Source: JANQLC01 sp036881805 (lineage in GTDB: Bacteria > Bacteroidota > Bacteroidia > Flavobacteriales > JANQLC01). From it: a DNA stretch of 8,823 nucleotides. A model generated the notes under the pieces. That model was not told the DNA's origin. It searched no databases and was given only the letters and a program-made list of their open reading frames with translations. Below, piece after piece: positions 1 to 7,119 of this stretch; position 1 is the stretch's first letter, and the number at the start of each line of letters is the position of its first letter. The position numbers and the translations under genes were made by a program. The DNA lies in the NCBI GenBank assembly GCA_036881805.1, contig JBAJNK010000038.1, positions 1 through 8,823 of the forward strand. The letters run 5' to 3'.

Positions 1-72
1 ATGTCCGCTATATCGCTTGCTCGTCATATCACGCATTGCATGTATTATCGATATGGTGTTGTGCGGTGATTT

Positions 73-342
73 TTAGCTTCTGTCGTCATTTATATACAAG
101 CGTTCGCCGAGTTCATCTAAGGTTTCCCGTGTTACCTTCGTTGGATTTTTCGATTTGGAATGGGCTTTTTCAAAGTAATAACTTTCCCATTCTTCAAATG
201 TTTTGGGTCGACACGCCCGGATTAAAGCCATTACCGCGCCAACTTTGCTGGGGCGGGTCAATTGATACGCATTACTCGCGTAGTTTAATACCTTCTCTTT
301 CTTTCCAAAATCTTTTGCCTGTTTCTGCGGCTTATTTGCCAT
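73..342 (-). CDS. Short ORF resembling the N-terminus of a MjaI-type (CTAG) restriction endonuclease; possibly broken
   Basis: This ORF encodes 89 residues. Its ATG at 342 lies 11 bases inside the 3' end of the methyltransferase gene, an overlap typical of translationally coupled restriction-modification pairs. The protein is basic and has no signal peptide or membrane segment. Stretches such as VLNYASNAYQL, PSKVGAV, CRPKTFEEWESYYFEKA and LDELGERLY remind me of the N-terminal part of MjaI/MthZI-family type II endonucleases, which act on CTAG. That resemblance is from memory and was not searched. Those enzymes are much longer (over 200 residues), and no catalytic PD-(D/E)XK core is present here. 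The reading frame ends at TAA (73-75), but the same frame then stays open to the window edge for 24 codons and includes the residues KRYSGH. The gene may therefore be a nonsense-mutated or frameshifted endonuclease, or a genuine small protein. Low GC, like its neighbour, fits acquisition by transfer. Confidence 0.55.
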   Translation of the reverse strand: MANKPQKQAKDFGKKEKVLNYASNAYQLTRPSKVGAVMALIRACRPKTFEEWESYYFEKAHSKSKNPTKVTRETLDELGERLYINDDRS

Positions 343-1636
343 GGTATTCCAGTGCTAAGTTTCTAAATTTTTCCCTGTGTTTATAATGTGAATTCGTATC
401 TGCGCATGCCAAACCATTCTTTATGAGATGGGCGTTTAAAAAAGTCTTATTCTTTAAATACAAGTACACCATTGGATTGTTTTCCGCATCGTATTTGTCT
501 TCATCATACCTCATAAACACTTTTTGCCCTTTTGTCTTCAGATAGAGAAATTCCACAGCTTGACCGTTTGTTTCTCTATTCTCCAAAACGCCGATAAGCC
601 TGACTACGAGGTTGTTGCTTAACCGGATCAATTCCGCACTGATGATTTCTTTTACCGCATGGTACGCTTCGCGTTGGGCAGCCCCGTCCCGGTCGATTTT
701 TGAACCGAATTGCAGTTTTTTCGGGTCGGTTTTCTTATCAAAGGCATGAAAGTCTGTAAAGATATAGGGCAATTTTTTTATGTCTGCTGTAAAATCGCGC
801 TTTACCGAACTCGAGGAGACGAAATCACATGTGGCGCTAGCGATATCGCGCTGTTTTACCCCTAGTTTTTTTTCAATCACCGAGATAAATTCCGGATTTA
901 TTTCATAGCCTACTGAATTTCTGTTTTGATTTCGAGCGGCGAGGGATGTGGTACCACTGCCGAGAAATGGATCGAGCACCGTATCGCCGACATAGGAAAA
1001 CATTTTGATCAATCGCTTGGGCAATTCTTCGGGAAACATGGCCATATGTCCCTCTTGTTTAGCCCCGCCAAAGTTCCAATGCCCGTTAAAATAGGTTTTC
1101 CACTCCGCTTTTGTCATTTTCGAGCGTTCTTTGATTTCCCTACTGGGTTTGGGTGCATGGCCGAGCTTTTTGAATAGTAAAATAAACTCGTAGTCGATGG
1201 ACAAAATTCCATTTCTCGGATACGGATAACTCCCCATCAGCGATGCGCCGCCAGTGGTATTCGATGTGGTCTTTTTCTGCCAGATAATCGCCCCCATATA
1301 ATCAAATCCAACGGCTTCACAAAACTTTATAATCTCTGTGCGGATTGGGATGACTTTATACCTGCCGTAATAAACGGCTCTTGCAAACTGGTCGCCGATA
1401 TTGATACACAATCGACAGCCTTTCTTGAGCACCCTATAACACGCGTTCCAAACGAGGTTCAAATTGTTGATATAGGCCTCGTAACTATCGTTATAGCCGA
1501 TCTGATCTTCATATCCATAGTCTTTCAATTGCCAGTAAGGCGGAGAGGTGATGACCAGGTCTATAGACTTATCGGAAAGCGCTTTCATCTGCCGGCTATC
1601 GCCATTGATAATTTTATGTCTCGTCTCTATATTCAT
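332..1636 (-). CDS. Site-specific DNA methyltransferase, beta class (probably N4-cytosine), with an SNase-like C-terminal domain
   Basis: This 434-residue protein should transfer a methyl group from S-adenosylmethionine to a base within a specific DNA sequence. Catalytic motif IV, TSPPYW, is at residues 30-35. The SAM-binding motif I, DPFLGSGTT, is at 222-230, followed by GYEINPEF. The order motif IV, then target-recognition region, then motif I defines the beta class. SPPYW is commonest in N4-cytosine enzymes, so the modified base is inferred. Residues about 343-434 do not belong to the methyltransferase fold. They read like a staphylococcal-nuclease OB-fold domain (VRLIGV, then KVFMRYDEDKYD, VYLYL, TFLNAHLIKNGLA), but most nuclease catalytic positions look replaced, so a DNA-binding role is more likely than cleavage. 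The start at 1636 overlaps the TGA of the upstream frameshifted endonuclease remnant as ATGA. The stop overlaps the downstream restriction-like ORF. GC is about 40-43% in sampled lines, lower than sufB. Confidence 0.92.
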   Translation of the reverse strand: MNIETRHKIINGDSRQMKALSDKSIDLVITSPPYWQLKDYGYEDQIGYNDSYEAYINNLNLVWNACYRVLKKGCRLCINIGDQFARAVYYGRYKVIPIRTEIIKFCEAVGFDYMGAIIWQKKTTSNTTGGASLMGSYPYPRNGILSIDYEFILLFKKLGHAPKPSREIKERSKMTKAEWKTYFNGHWNFGGAKQEGHMAMFPEELPKRLIKMFSYVGDTVLDPFLGSGTTSLAARNQNRNSVGYEINPEFISVIEKKLGVKQRDIASATCDFVSSSSVKRDFTADIKKLPYIFTDFHAFDKKTDPKKLQFGSKIDRDGAAQREAYHAVKEIISAELIRLSNNLVVRLIGVLENRETNGQAVEFLYLKTKGQKVFMRYDEDKYDAENNPMVYLYLKNKTFLNAHLIKNGLACADTNSHYKHREKFRNLALEYHGK

Positions 1637-1900
1637 CTAAACGATCCGCTATTTTGCAAAGTTAAATCTGGATATCCGTTTTGGTGCGCTTTCGACAAAC
1701 CTTAATATTTCTGGGAATATATGGATTTCAAGTAGTTTGGGCATAATTTTAGTGTCTGGTGAAAGGGTATAAATGTTCTTGTAAATGTGGATGAACCCTT
1801 TAATCGTCCATTCCCCCGTATCTGTCGAGCTGAAGTATATTTCTCCTTTTCGATCATCTGTTTTTTCCCTTCTCAAAGCTGAGGGGATTGACCCTATCAT
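1633..1900 (-). pseudogene. EcoRV-type restriction endonuclease remnant, frameshifted and truncated
   Basis: From ATG 1900 an 83-codon frame runs to TAG at 1649. Residues 35-70 align by eye with EcoRV residues 22-57: G-F/I-I, then IY.L..DTK (43-51 here), then LLE with E58 at the place of EcoRV catalytic Glu45, then P.I....E. After E70 this frame loses similarity. The next frame, from 1692, reads KAHQNGYPDLTL, matching EcoRV KQQNHYPDFTL, and its Asp corresponds to catalytic Asp74. That frame ends at TGA 1635-1633, overlapping the methyltransferase ATG. Relative to EcoRV, about eight residues are missing at the frame change, so an indel that is not a multiple of three broke the gene. Everything after about residue 78, including Asp90 and Lys92, is absent. 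EcoRV is about 245 residues, so no active enzyme is expected. The EcoRV sequence is recalled, not searched. A short expressed peptide from the 83-codon frame cannot be excluded. Confidence 0.72.
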
Positions 1901-2082
1901 ACTTGTAAGTTGTAATTTTTATCTGCGCCCTACCTAGGCATTTTGTGGTGGATTTGGGTGGGAGGGCTCGCAGCAGCTCAGGCTTGTTTGCTGTAGGCTA
2001 ATTTGGGTCTCTTCGGTTTGCATATATCGAAGCACAGTTCAGGTTTTGATGCGATCATTTGTCGTTGTGACTGGGCTCGACC
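1901..2082. other. Intergenic region between sufB and the restriction-modification locus
   Basis: This stretch of about 180 bases lies downstream of sufB and upstream of the EcoRV-like remnant. I find no convincing gene; the longest minus-strand frame I noticed starts near 2057 and has only about 26 codons. No TAnnTTTG element faces the restriction-modification genes, so they may depend on read-through from suf or on a non-consensus promoter. It is the presumed boundary of the acquired segment, but I saw no clear direct repeats marking an insertion. There is no trace of sufC. Confidence 0.5.
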
Positions 2083-3528
2083 TCAGCCCACCGATCCCTC
2101 TAGGCTGATTTCCAACAGCTTTTGGGCCTCTACAGCAAATTCCATCGGCAGTTTATTCAATACGGCCTTGCTGAATCCGTTTACGATTAAGGCGATGGCT
2201 TTTTCCGTATCGATACCCCGCTGCTGGCAATAGAATAGCTGGTCTTCACCGATTTTGGAAGTGGTCGCTTCGTGTTCCAGTCGGGCGCTTTGGTTTTTCA
2301 CCTCGATATAGGGAAAGGTATGGGCGCCGCAGCGGTTTCCCATGAGCAAGGAGTCGCATTGGGAAAAATTTCGAGCATTTTCAGCCCTCGGCATCACTTT
2401 GACCAAGCCGCGGTAACTGTTTTGGGATTTACCGGCAGCGATTCCCTTTGCGATAATCGTGCTTTTGGTATTTTTCCCGATGTGGATCATTTTGGTACCG
2501 GTATCGGCTTGCTGGTGGTGGTTGGTAACCGCGATGGAGTAAAACTCTCCGATGGAACCATCTCCCCTTAGGATGCAGGAAGGGTATTTCCAGGTGACGG
2601 CGGAACCCGTCTCCACTTGCGTCCAGGAAATCTTGGCATTTTTCTCGCACAAGCCGCGCTTGGTGACAAAATTGTACACACCACCCCGCCCAGCTGCGTC
2701 GCCGGGGAACCAGTTTTGTACGGTGGAATATTTGATCGCTGCACCTTCCAGTGCGATGAGCTCCACCACGGCTGCGTGCAATTGGTTTTCATCCCGTTGT
2801 GGCGCAGTGCAGCCTTCGAGATAGCTCACATAAGACCCCTTATCGGCCACGACCAACGTGCGCTCGAACTGGCCGGAACCGCTTTGGTTGATTCGAAAAT
2901 AGGTGGAGAGCTCCATCGGGCAGCGAACCCCCTTGGGGATATAACAAAAAGATCCGTCGGAGAAGACAGCTGAATTTAAAGCCGCATAAAAATTATCCGA
3001 GCGCGGTACCACCGTGCCCATATATTGCCGTACCAATTCGGGATACCTCTGAATGGCTTCGCCCATGGAACAAAAGATGACCCCCAATTTCGAAAGGGTT
3101 TCCGAAAAGGTCGTCTTCACCGAAACGCTGTCGATCACCGCATCTACCGCCACGCCGGATAGCCGCTTTTGCTCCGCCAATGAAATGCCGAGACGCGCAA
3201 AGGTTTTGCGCAACTCGGGATCGACTTCGTCCAGACTGTTCAGTTCGGGTTTCCGCTTGGGTGCCGAATAGTATTGAATCCCTTGAAAATTCGGTTTTTC
3301 GTATCGGACATTGGCCCAGTTGGGCTCGGCCATCTGTTGCCAAATCCGCAGGGATTCCAAACGCCAATTCACCATCCACGCCGGTTCGTTCTTCCGCTCG
3401 GCGATCAGGCGTACGGTGGTTTCATCTAAGCCTACCGGGAAGTCTTCGTATTCGATATCGGAGCTAAATCCGTATCGATACGCCTGGGTCTCGAGGTCTT
3501 TCTTTAATTTATCTTCTGTATAGGGCAT
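2083..3528 (-). CDS. sufB: SufB, Fe-S cluster assembly scaffold subunit
   Basis: SufB is the cytoplasmic scaffold subunit of the SufBC2D complex, on which new iron-sulfur clusters are built from sulfur delivered by SufS/SufE-type proteins. The 481-residue product is full length for the family (E. coli SufB is 495). The C-terminal beta-helix core is well conserved: YIPKGVRCP (197-204), YLEGCTAP (236-243), SQCDSLLMGNRCGAHT (389-404) and LEHEATTSKIGEDQ (417-430). With a 14-residue offset, C391, E420 and C240 fall where E. coli C405, E434 and C254 lie, the residues linked to cluster formation and sulfur transfer. The protein ends in ISLEGSVG, an ordinary SufB terminus, so the reading frame is not damaged. 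It lies 41 bases downstream of the A-type carrier gene, in the same orientation, and is almost certainly co-transcribed with it. sufC, sufD and sufS, its usual partners, do not follow; the restriction-modification locus does. Confidence 0.97.
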   Translation of the reverse strand: MPYTEDKLKKDLETQAYRYGFSSDIEYEDFPVGLDETTVRLIAERKNEPAWMVNWRLESLRIWQQMAEPNWANVRYEKPNFQGIQYYSAPKRKPELNSLDEVDPELRKTFARLGISLAEQKRLSGVAVDAVIDSVSVKTTFSETLSKLGVIFCSMGEAIQRYPELVRQYMGTVVPRSDNFYAALNSAVFSDGSFCYIPKGVRCPMELSTYFRINQSGSGQFERTLVVADKGSYVSYLEGCTAPQRDENQLHAAVVELIALEGAAIKYSTVQNWFPGDAAGRGGVYNFVTKRGLCEKNAKISWTQVETGSAVTWKYPSCILRGDGSIGEFYSIAVTNHHQQADTGTKMIHIGKNTKSTIIAKGIAAGKSQNSYRGLVKVMPRAENARNFSQCDSLLMGNRCGAHTFPYIEVKNQSARLEHEATTSKIGEDQLFYCQQRGIDTEKAIALIVNGFSKAVLNKLPMEFAVEAQKLLEISLEGSVG

Positions 3529-3539
3529 AAATCGTCTTT

Positions 3540-3563
3540 GGGGTTACCGGTCCAGCGAACCCC
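3540..3563. repeat. Inverted repeat in the sufA-sufB spacer
   Basis: GGGGTT (3540-3545) and AACCCC (3558-3563) form perfect 6-base arms around a 12-base loop that itself contains ACCGGT. The element almost fills the space between the two suf genes. It could form an mRNA hairpin affecting relative expression or stability, but no T-run follows on the minus strand, so it is not a canonical terminator. The role is unknown. Confidence 0.4.
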
Positions 3564-3569
3564 ACTCGG

Positions 3570-3899
3570 CTATACCGCAAAGCTCTCGCCGCAGCCACAA
3601 GTGCGGGATGCATTGGGGTTGTTGAAGTAGAATCCCTTTCCATTGAGTCCGCCGGCGTACTCGAGCGTCGTGCCGATGAGATAGAGGAAGCTCTTTTTAT
3701 CCACCAGGATACGCGTGCCCTTGTATTCAAAAACCTTGTCATCGGCTTGGGGGGCTTTGTCGAAGTCGAGTTTGTACGACAAGCCTGAGCAGCCGCCGCT
3801 GGACACGCGCACGCGCACGTAATGATGCGAAGCATCCATGCCGCTCTCCGCCATGAGCGCGACCAATTTGTCCTTTGCTCGCTCAGAAACTGTGATCAT
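3570..3899 (-). CDS. sufA: A-type iron-sulfur carrier protein (HesB/IscA/SufA family)
   Basis: A-type carriers accept Fe-S clusters from the SufBCD scaffold and pass them to apo-proteins in the cytoplasm. The 109-residue protein has the usual family length. Its three cluster-binding cysteines are intact: C37 in SSGGCSGLSY, and C101 and C103 in the C-terminal RTCGCGESF. The core DKKSFLYLIGTTLEYAGGLNGKGFYFNNPNA (two consecutive segments from about residue 68) is typical of the HesB fold. It is the first gene of the suf transcript and precedes sufB by 41 bases. A consensus Bacteroidota promoter element lies about 27 bases upstream of its ATG. The name sufA is assigned from the suf context; sequence alone does not separate SufA from IscA or ErpA. 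Confidence 0.93.
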   Translation of the reverse strand: MITVSERAKDKLVALMAESGMDASHHYVRVRVSSGGCSGLSYKLDFDKAPQADDKVFEYKGTRILVDKKSFLYLIGTTLEYAGGLNGKGFYFNNPNASRTCGCGESFAV

Positions 3900-3925
3900 T
3901 CTTATTCATACTAAATCAACATTTG

Positions 3926-3933
3926 CAAAGATA
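3926..3933 (-). promoter_or_regulatory. Bacteroidota -7 promoter element of the suf operon
   Basis: On the minus strand this reads TATCTTTG, a perfect match to the TAnnTTTG -7 consensus of the Bacteroidota primary sigma factor. It lies 27 bases upstream of the sufA ATG, giving a short leader of roughly 20 bases. I did not find a TTG -33 element at the usual distance; the nearest TTG upstream is about 30 bases away. A perfect match in the divergent spacer makes it a good but unproven start site. Confidence 0.6.
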
Positions 3934-4006
3934 ATGAGAATTTGGGATATTACACCCGATTTTCAAGATTTAAACCCGCACAGTCGGTTGTCTAACCTGG
4001 ATTCAC

Positions 4007-6724
4007 ATGAAAAAGTTTCTCGATGGGGTCGCAGAAAGGTTGCTGAAGTCCCAGACGCCCTTACACCGACAGCACGTGGTTTTACCCAACCGCCGGGCGG
4101 CCTTATTTTTAAAAAAAGCCCTGAAATCCCGGGCGCAAAAGCCCCTTATCGCACCTGAGATAAGCAGTATGGAAGCGTTTATGTACGATCTAGCTGGGCT
4201 TGTCGAGCTGCCCAAACCGGATTTGCTGCTCGAGTTTTACAATGTGGTCACACGAGGTGAGAAAGGCGTGTGTCAGGGTGGGGGGACGCGTTTTGAAAGC
4301 TTTGTGCAATGGGCGCCGCAGACATTGCGCGATTTTAACGATCTCGATTTGTATCTGGTGGAACCGGCGCGCTTTTTCGAGCATCTCGAAGCAGAGCGAA
4401 AACTCGAGCGCTGGACGCTGTCGGGGGAATCCCCCACAGCGGCGGTTCAAGACTACTTGTCCTTTTGGAAAAATATGGGTGTTTGGTATGCTGCGCTGCG
4501 CGAGTGGCTATGCGCAAAAGGGCTGGCTTACCCAGGGCTCGGCTTTCGCATAGCCGCTGAAAACATCCGTGCGTACGAACCCGAGGCGCACTTAGTCTTT
4601 GCGGGCTTTAACGCCTTAACCCCAGCTGAATCGCAGGTCGTCTTTCACCTGCTCGAAGCCCAGCTCGCCACAGCCCTATGGGATGCCGATGCGCATATAC
4701 TACAAGCCGAACAGGAAGCTGGAAAGTTTTTGCGAGGCTATCAGCGGCGAATGGCGAAAAAGGGACTGCCCTTTGAATGGGTTTCCAATCATCTGAGTCA
4801 ACCCAAAAGCGTGGTGGTACACGCCTGCCCCAAAAATATGGCACAGGCCCATACCCTGGGGGAAATCCTATCGCAGTGGCGTGGGCGATCCGTCGACTTG
4901 ACCGATTGTGCGGTAGTCCTAGCGGATGAAAGCCTGCTCCCAGCCGTTTTGAATAAAATCCCAAAGTGCATCAGCCGCTTAAACCTGACCATGGGCTTTT
5001 CCATCGCACAGACGCAGGGGGCGAAACTCTTTGCCGCTCTGGTAAATGCTCGGCTCTCGGCGGGCGAAGACCCGTCCATCGAACTGAAAAACCTGTTGGA
5101 AATCGCTCAAAACACCTGGGTGGTAAAACTCTTGGCGTATGAGAAAAACCGGTCGAAAACGCAGCGTTTCCTGGCGCGTGCCCAAGCGGAAAACCGCCGC
5201 TTTCTCACGCTTGAAGAATTGGCTGCGCACTTTGCTGACAGTTCGCTCAGATACGTGTTTCAACCCGAGGCGCAATATATTGAATCGCTCTTAGCGGGTT
5301 ACCTGAAAGTCGTCGAATTTTTTCAACACAACGCTGGGGATTTACCACTCCCTGCATGGGAGCAAGCGGCGGCCGCAAAGCTGCAGACGCTATTGGAACG
5401 CGCGCTCGGTTACTCGAAAGCCCATCGATTTCTAAGACAGCCGAAAAGCTTTCAACGCTTCTTTGCGCTACTGCTTCAAAATGAAAGGGTGAATGTATAT
5501 GGAGCGCCTTTGGCCGGACTTCAAATTATGGGTGTACTCGAAACGCGCTGCCTCGATTTCAGCAAGCTGGCCTTGTTATCGGCAAACGAGGGAATACTGC
5601 CCGCTGAACAGCGGTATAACACCTATATCCCACTGGCCATCAGACGGCATTTCAAGATGCCGACTTACCAGGACCGCGAAGCGGTCTACGCCTACCACTT
5701 TTACCACCTCCTACAGCGTTGTGAAGAAGCCCACATACTCTACAGCAATGATCTCAACGGGGGTGAAAAAAGCCGTTTTATCAGGCAGTATCAAAGCGAA
5801 ATCGCCGCTGCGGACCACGAGCTGAACCGGATTCCCAGTCTCGTGAATCGGAACGAGAAGCGGGTCATTGAAAAGTCGGAAAGCATCTTAGCGCGGCTGC
5901 GTGAAAAAGCTGAATCGGGCATATCGCCCTCTTTTCTACAGGCATACCTGCGAGACCCCATCGGTTTTTACTACGAAAAAATTATCGGCGTTCACCCGAG
6001 AGAAGAAGTGGCGGAAACCATAGGGGCAAACACCCTGGGCACCATATTGCACAGCACATTGGAAATTTTATACCGGGAGCACGTGGGAGAAGCGCTCAGC
6101 GCTTCCCTATTCGATGCCATTGGCCAGCAGGCCGAATCCGTGTATGCCGATCAATTTCAAACCACCTTTGGCCAGACGACTACCGGGTACAACAAATTGG
6201 TGTATGAATTATTCAAGGGCTTGTTGCTAAAACAGATCGAACGGGATAAGCGGCAAGCGGATCGCTTGTCATTTATCTCTTTTGAACGCGAACTCAGCAG
6301 CCGTTTGCCGATAAACGGTGAACAGACCGTAAACTTAGTGGGAAAAATCGATCGCTTGGACCGGTTGGATGGTATGTCGCGTATCATCGATTACAAAACC
6401 GGTCGCGTAGATCGAACCCTGCGCTTTGATCCAGGCTGGGATTTGGAAGCGTTTCGAAGGCGTAAGCAAGCCGGTAAGCTGTTGCAGCTCATGCTTTACA
6501 CCCGTTTCTTTTTTAATCGGTTTCATGCGGAACGGCAGTTGGAATCCGGTATCATCTATCTCGCTTCTGGCGCGGCAGACAATTATGTGAAACTCGCCGT
6601 CGGGGCTGAAAAACCCCTTACCCCGGACAGTTTTGGGCAATTCCAGCCCCTCTTAACCGAGTTGGTCGCGGAGATTTTCAATCCCGACATCCCTTTTGTA
6701 GCGCGGAAGGAAGACGCTTATTGA
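4007..6724 (+). CDS. AddB-like protein with PD-(D/E)XK (RecB-family) nuclease domain
   Basis: The 905-residue protein resembles the AddB subunit of AddAB, the RecBCD-like helicase-nuclease that processes double-strand DNA ends for recombination. The N-terminus (HVVLPNRRAALFLKKAL, 23-39) has the AddB-type start but no Walker A P-loop, so this half is a non-ATPase, helicase-like scaffold. A helicase-derived stretch GVLETRCLDFSKLALLSANEG sits at 509-529 (two adjoining parts). The C-terminal nuclease is complete: SPSFLQAYLRDPIGFYY (640-656), LGTILHSTLE with H682, GKIDRLD with D782, IIDYKTG with D795 and K797, and the QLMLY motif at 827-831. The cysteines of an AddB iron-sulfur cluster are absent: YLRDP replaces a Cys-Pro, and the protein ends without a CxxC tail. 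I believe this is usual in one Bacteroidota subgroup. The AddA partner is not in the window. The gene diverges from suf and overlaps bactofilin by 7 bases at its 3' end. Confidence 0.9.
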   Translation: MKKFLDGVAERLLKSQTPLHRQHVVLPNRRAALFLKKALKSRAQKPLIAPEISSMEAFMYDLAGLVELPKPDLLLEFYNVVTRGEKGVCQGGGTRFESFVQWAPQTLRDFNDLDLYLVEPARFFEHLEAERKLERWTLSGESPTAAVQDYLSFWKNMGVWYAALREWLCAKGLAYPGLGFRIAAENIRAYEPEAHLVFAGFNALTPAESQVVFHLLEAQLATALWDADAHILQAEQEAGKFLRGYQRRMAKKGLPFEWVSNHLSQPKSVVVHACPKNMAQAHTLGEILSQWRGRSVDLTDCAVVLADESLLPAVLNKIPKCISRLNLTMGFSIAQTQGAKLFAALVNARLSAGEDPSIELKNLLEIAQNTWVVKLLAYEKNRSKTQRFLARAQAENRRFLTLEELAAHFADSSLRYVFQPEAQYIESLLAGYLKVVEFFQHNAGDLPLPAWEQAAAAKLQTLLERALGYSKAHRFLRQPKSFQRFFALLLQNERVNVYGAPLAGLQIMGVLETRCLDFSKLALLSANEGILPAEQRYNTYIPLAIRRHFKMPTYQDREAVYAYHFYHLLQRCEEAHILYSNDLNGGEKSRFIRQYQSEIAAADHELNRIPSLVNRNEKRVIEKSESILARLREKAESGISPSFLQAYLRDPIGFYYEKIIGVHPREEVAETIGANTLGTILHSTLEILYREHVGEALSASLFDAIGQQAESVYADQFQTTFGQTTTGYNKLVYELFKGLLLKQIERDKRQADRLSFISFERELSSRLPINGEQTVNLVGKIDRLDRLDGMSRIIDYKTGRVDRTLRFDPGWDLEAFRRRKQAGKLLQLMLYTRFFFNRFHAERQLESGIIYLASGAADNYVKLAVGAEKPLTPDSFGQFQPLLTELVAEIFNPDIPFVARKEDAY

Positions 6725-7119
6725 ACTGTTGCGGGCTTTTTCCCCTGTTCTACCGGGGGTTTAACATTCATCTTTTTCATTTTGCAAACCGCGTTGAGGT
6801 TGGCGCCGGGCTCTACCACCAACTGGGCTACCTCCAGCTCCCCTTCAACGTATGCGGTCGCGCGCAGGTTGAGCATACCGCTTACCTTCATATTGCCTTG
6901 AAAAATCCCAGAAATATCTGCCTCAGCACAGTGAACAGTGCCAAATAGCTTTCCGGATTTACCGATGACGACTTTGCCCGATGTACTCAAATTACCTTCT
7001 AGGACGCCATCTATCCGGTAGTTTCCCTTTCCTTTGATCTCACCGGTCATCTGCGTATCCGGCCCAAAATGGTTGTGAGAAATGCCGTTCTCGGAATCTG
7101 TTTTTTTATTGATCATCAT
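6718..7119 (-). CDS. Bactofilin (polymer-forming cytoskeletal protein)
   Basis: Bactofilins self-assemble into nucleotide-independent filaments, often at the membrane, where they shape the cell envelope or position other complexes. The central part shows the repeating beta-helix pattern of the family: MTGEIKGKGNYRIDGVLEG, then GKVVIGKSGKLFGTV, ADISGIFQGNMKVSG, AYVEGELEVAQLVVEPGA and the closing NAVCKMKKM. The frame is open to 7191, but that extension is basic, lies wholly inside the upstream gene and does not resemble bactofilin. I therefore chose the ATGATG pair at 7119/7116, giving 132-133 residues, a typical length. This start overlaps the end of the PorW/SprE-like gene by 11-14 bases, so translation is probably coupled. 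The stop at 6718-6720 overlaps the stop of the convergent nuclease gene. The short flanking tails (NKKTDSENGISHNH and VEQGKKPATVQ) are probably disordered. Confidence 0.92.
   Translation of the reverse strand: MMINKKTDSENGISHNHFGPDTQMTGEIKGKGNYRIDGVLEGNLSTSGKVVIGKSGKLFGTVHCAEADISGIFQGNMKVSGMLNLRATAYVEGELEVAQLVVEPGANLNAVCKMKKMNVKPPVEQGKKPATVQ

Noticed and set aside
36..386. Plus-strand 116-codon frame over the left-edge restriction-like ORF
   Set aside because: It is antisense to the minus-strand ORF and the end of the methyltransferase, is rich in Trp, Cys and Phe with no recognisable pattern, and is best explained as a shadow frame.
1671..1676. A GATATC (EcoRV recognition sequence) inside the EcoRV-like remnant
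   Set aside because: The sequence encodes part of the conserved G-Y-P stretch, and GATATC also occurs elsewhere in the window (for example 842-847), so it is best taken as coincidence.
2073..2089. GGGCT/AGCCC stem over the sufB stop codon as a possible terminator
   Set aside because: The stem has only five pairs, overlaps coding sequence and is not followed by a T-run on the minus strand.
6742..6762. CCCC/GGGG hairpin followed by TTT as a terminator for the nuclease gene
   Set aside because: The stem is four to five pairs, the T-run is very short, and it lies inside the bactofilin coding sequence.
6700..6780. Possible premature stop of the AddB-like protein at a Cys codon
   Set aside because: Reading through the TGA gives no CxxCP-type tail in any frame, and the ending resembles what I recall of Bacteroidota relatives, so truncation is not supported.
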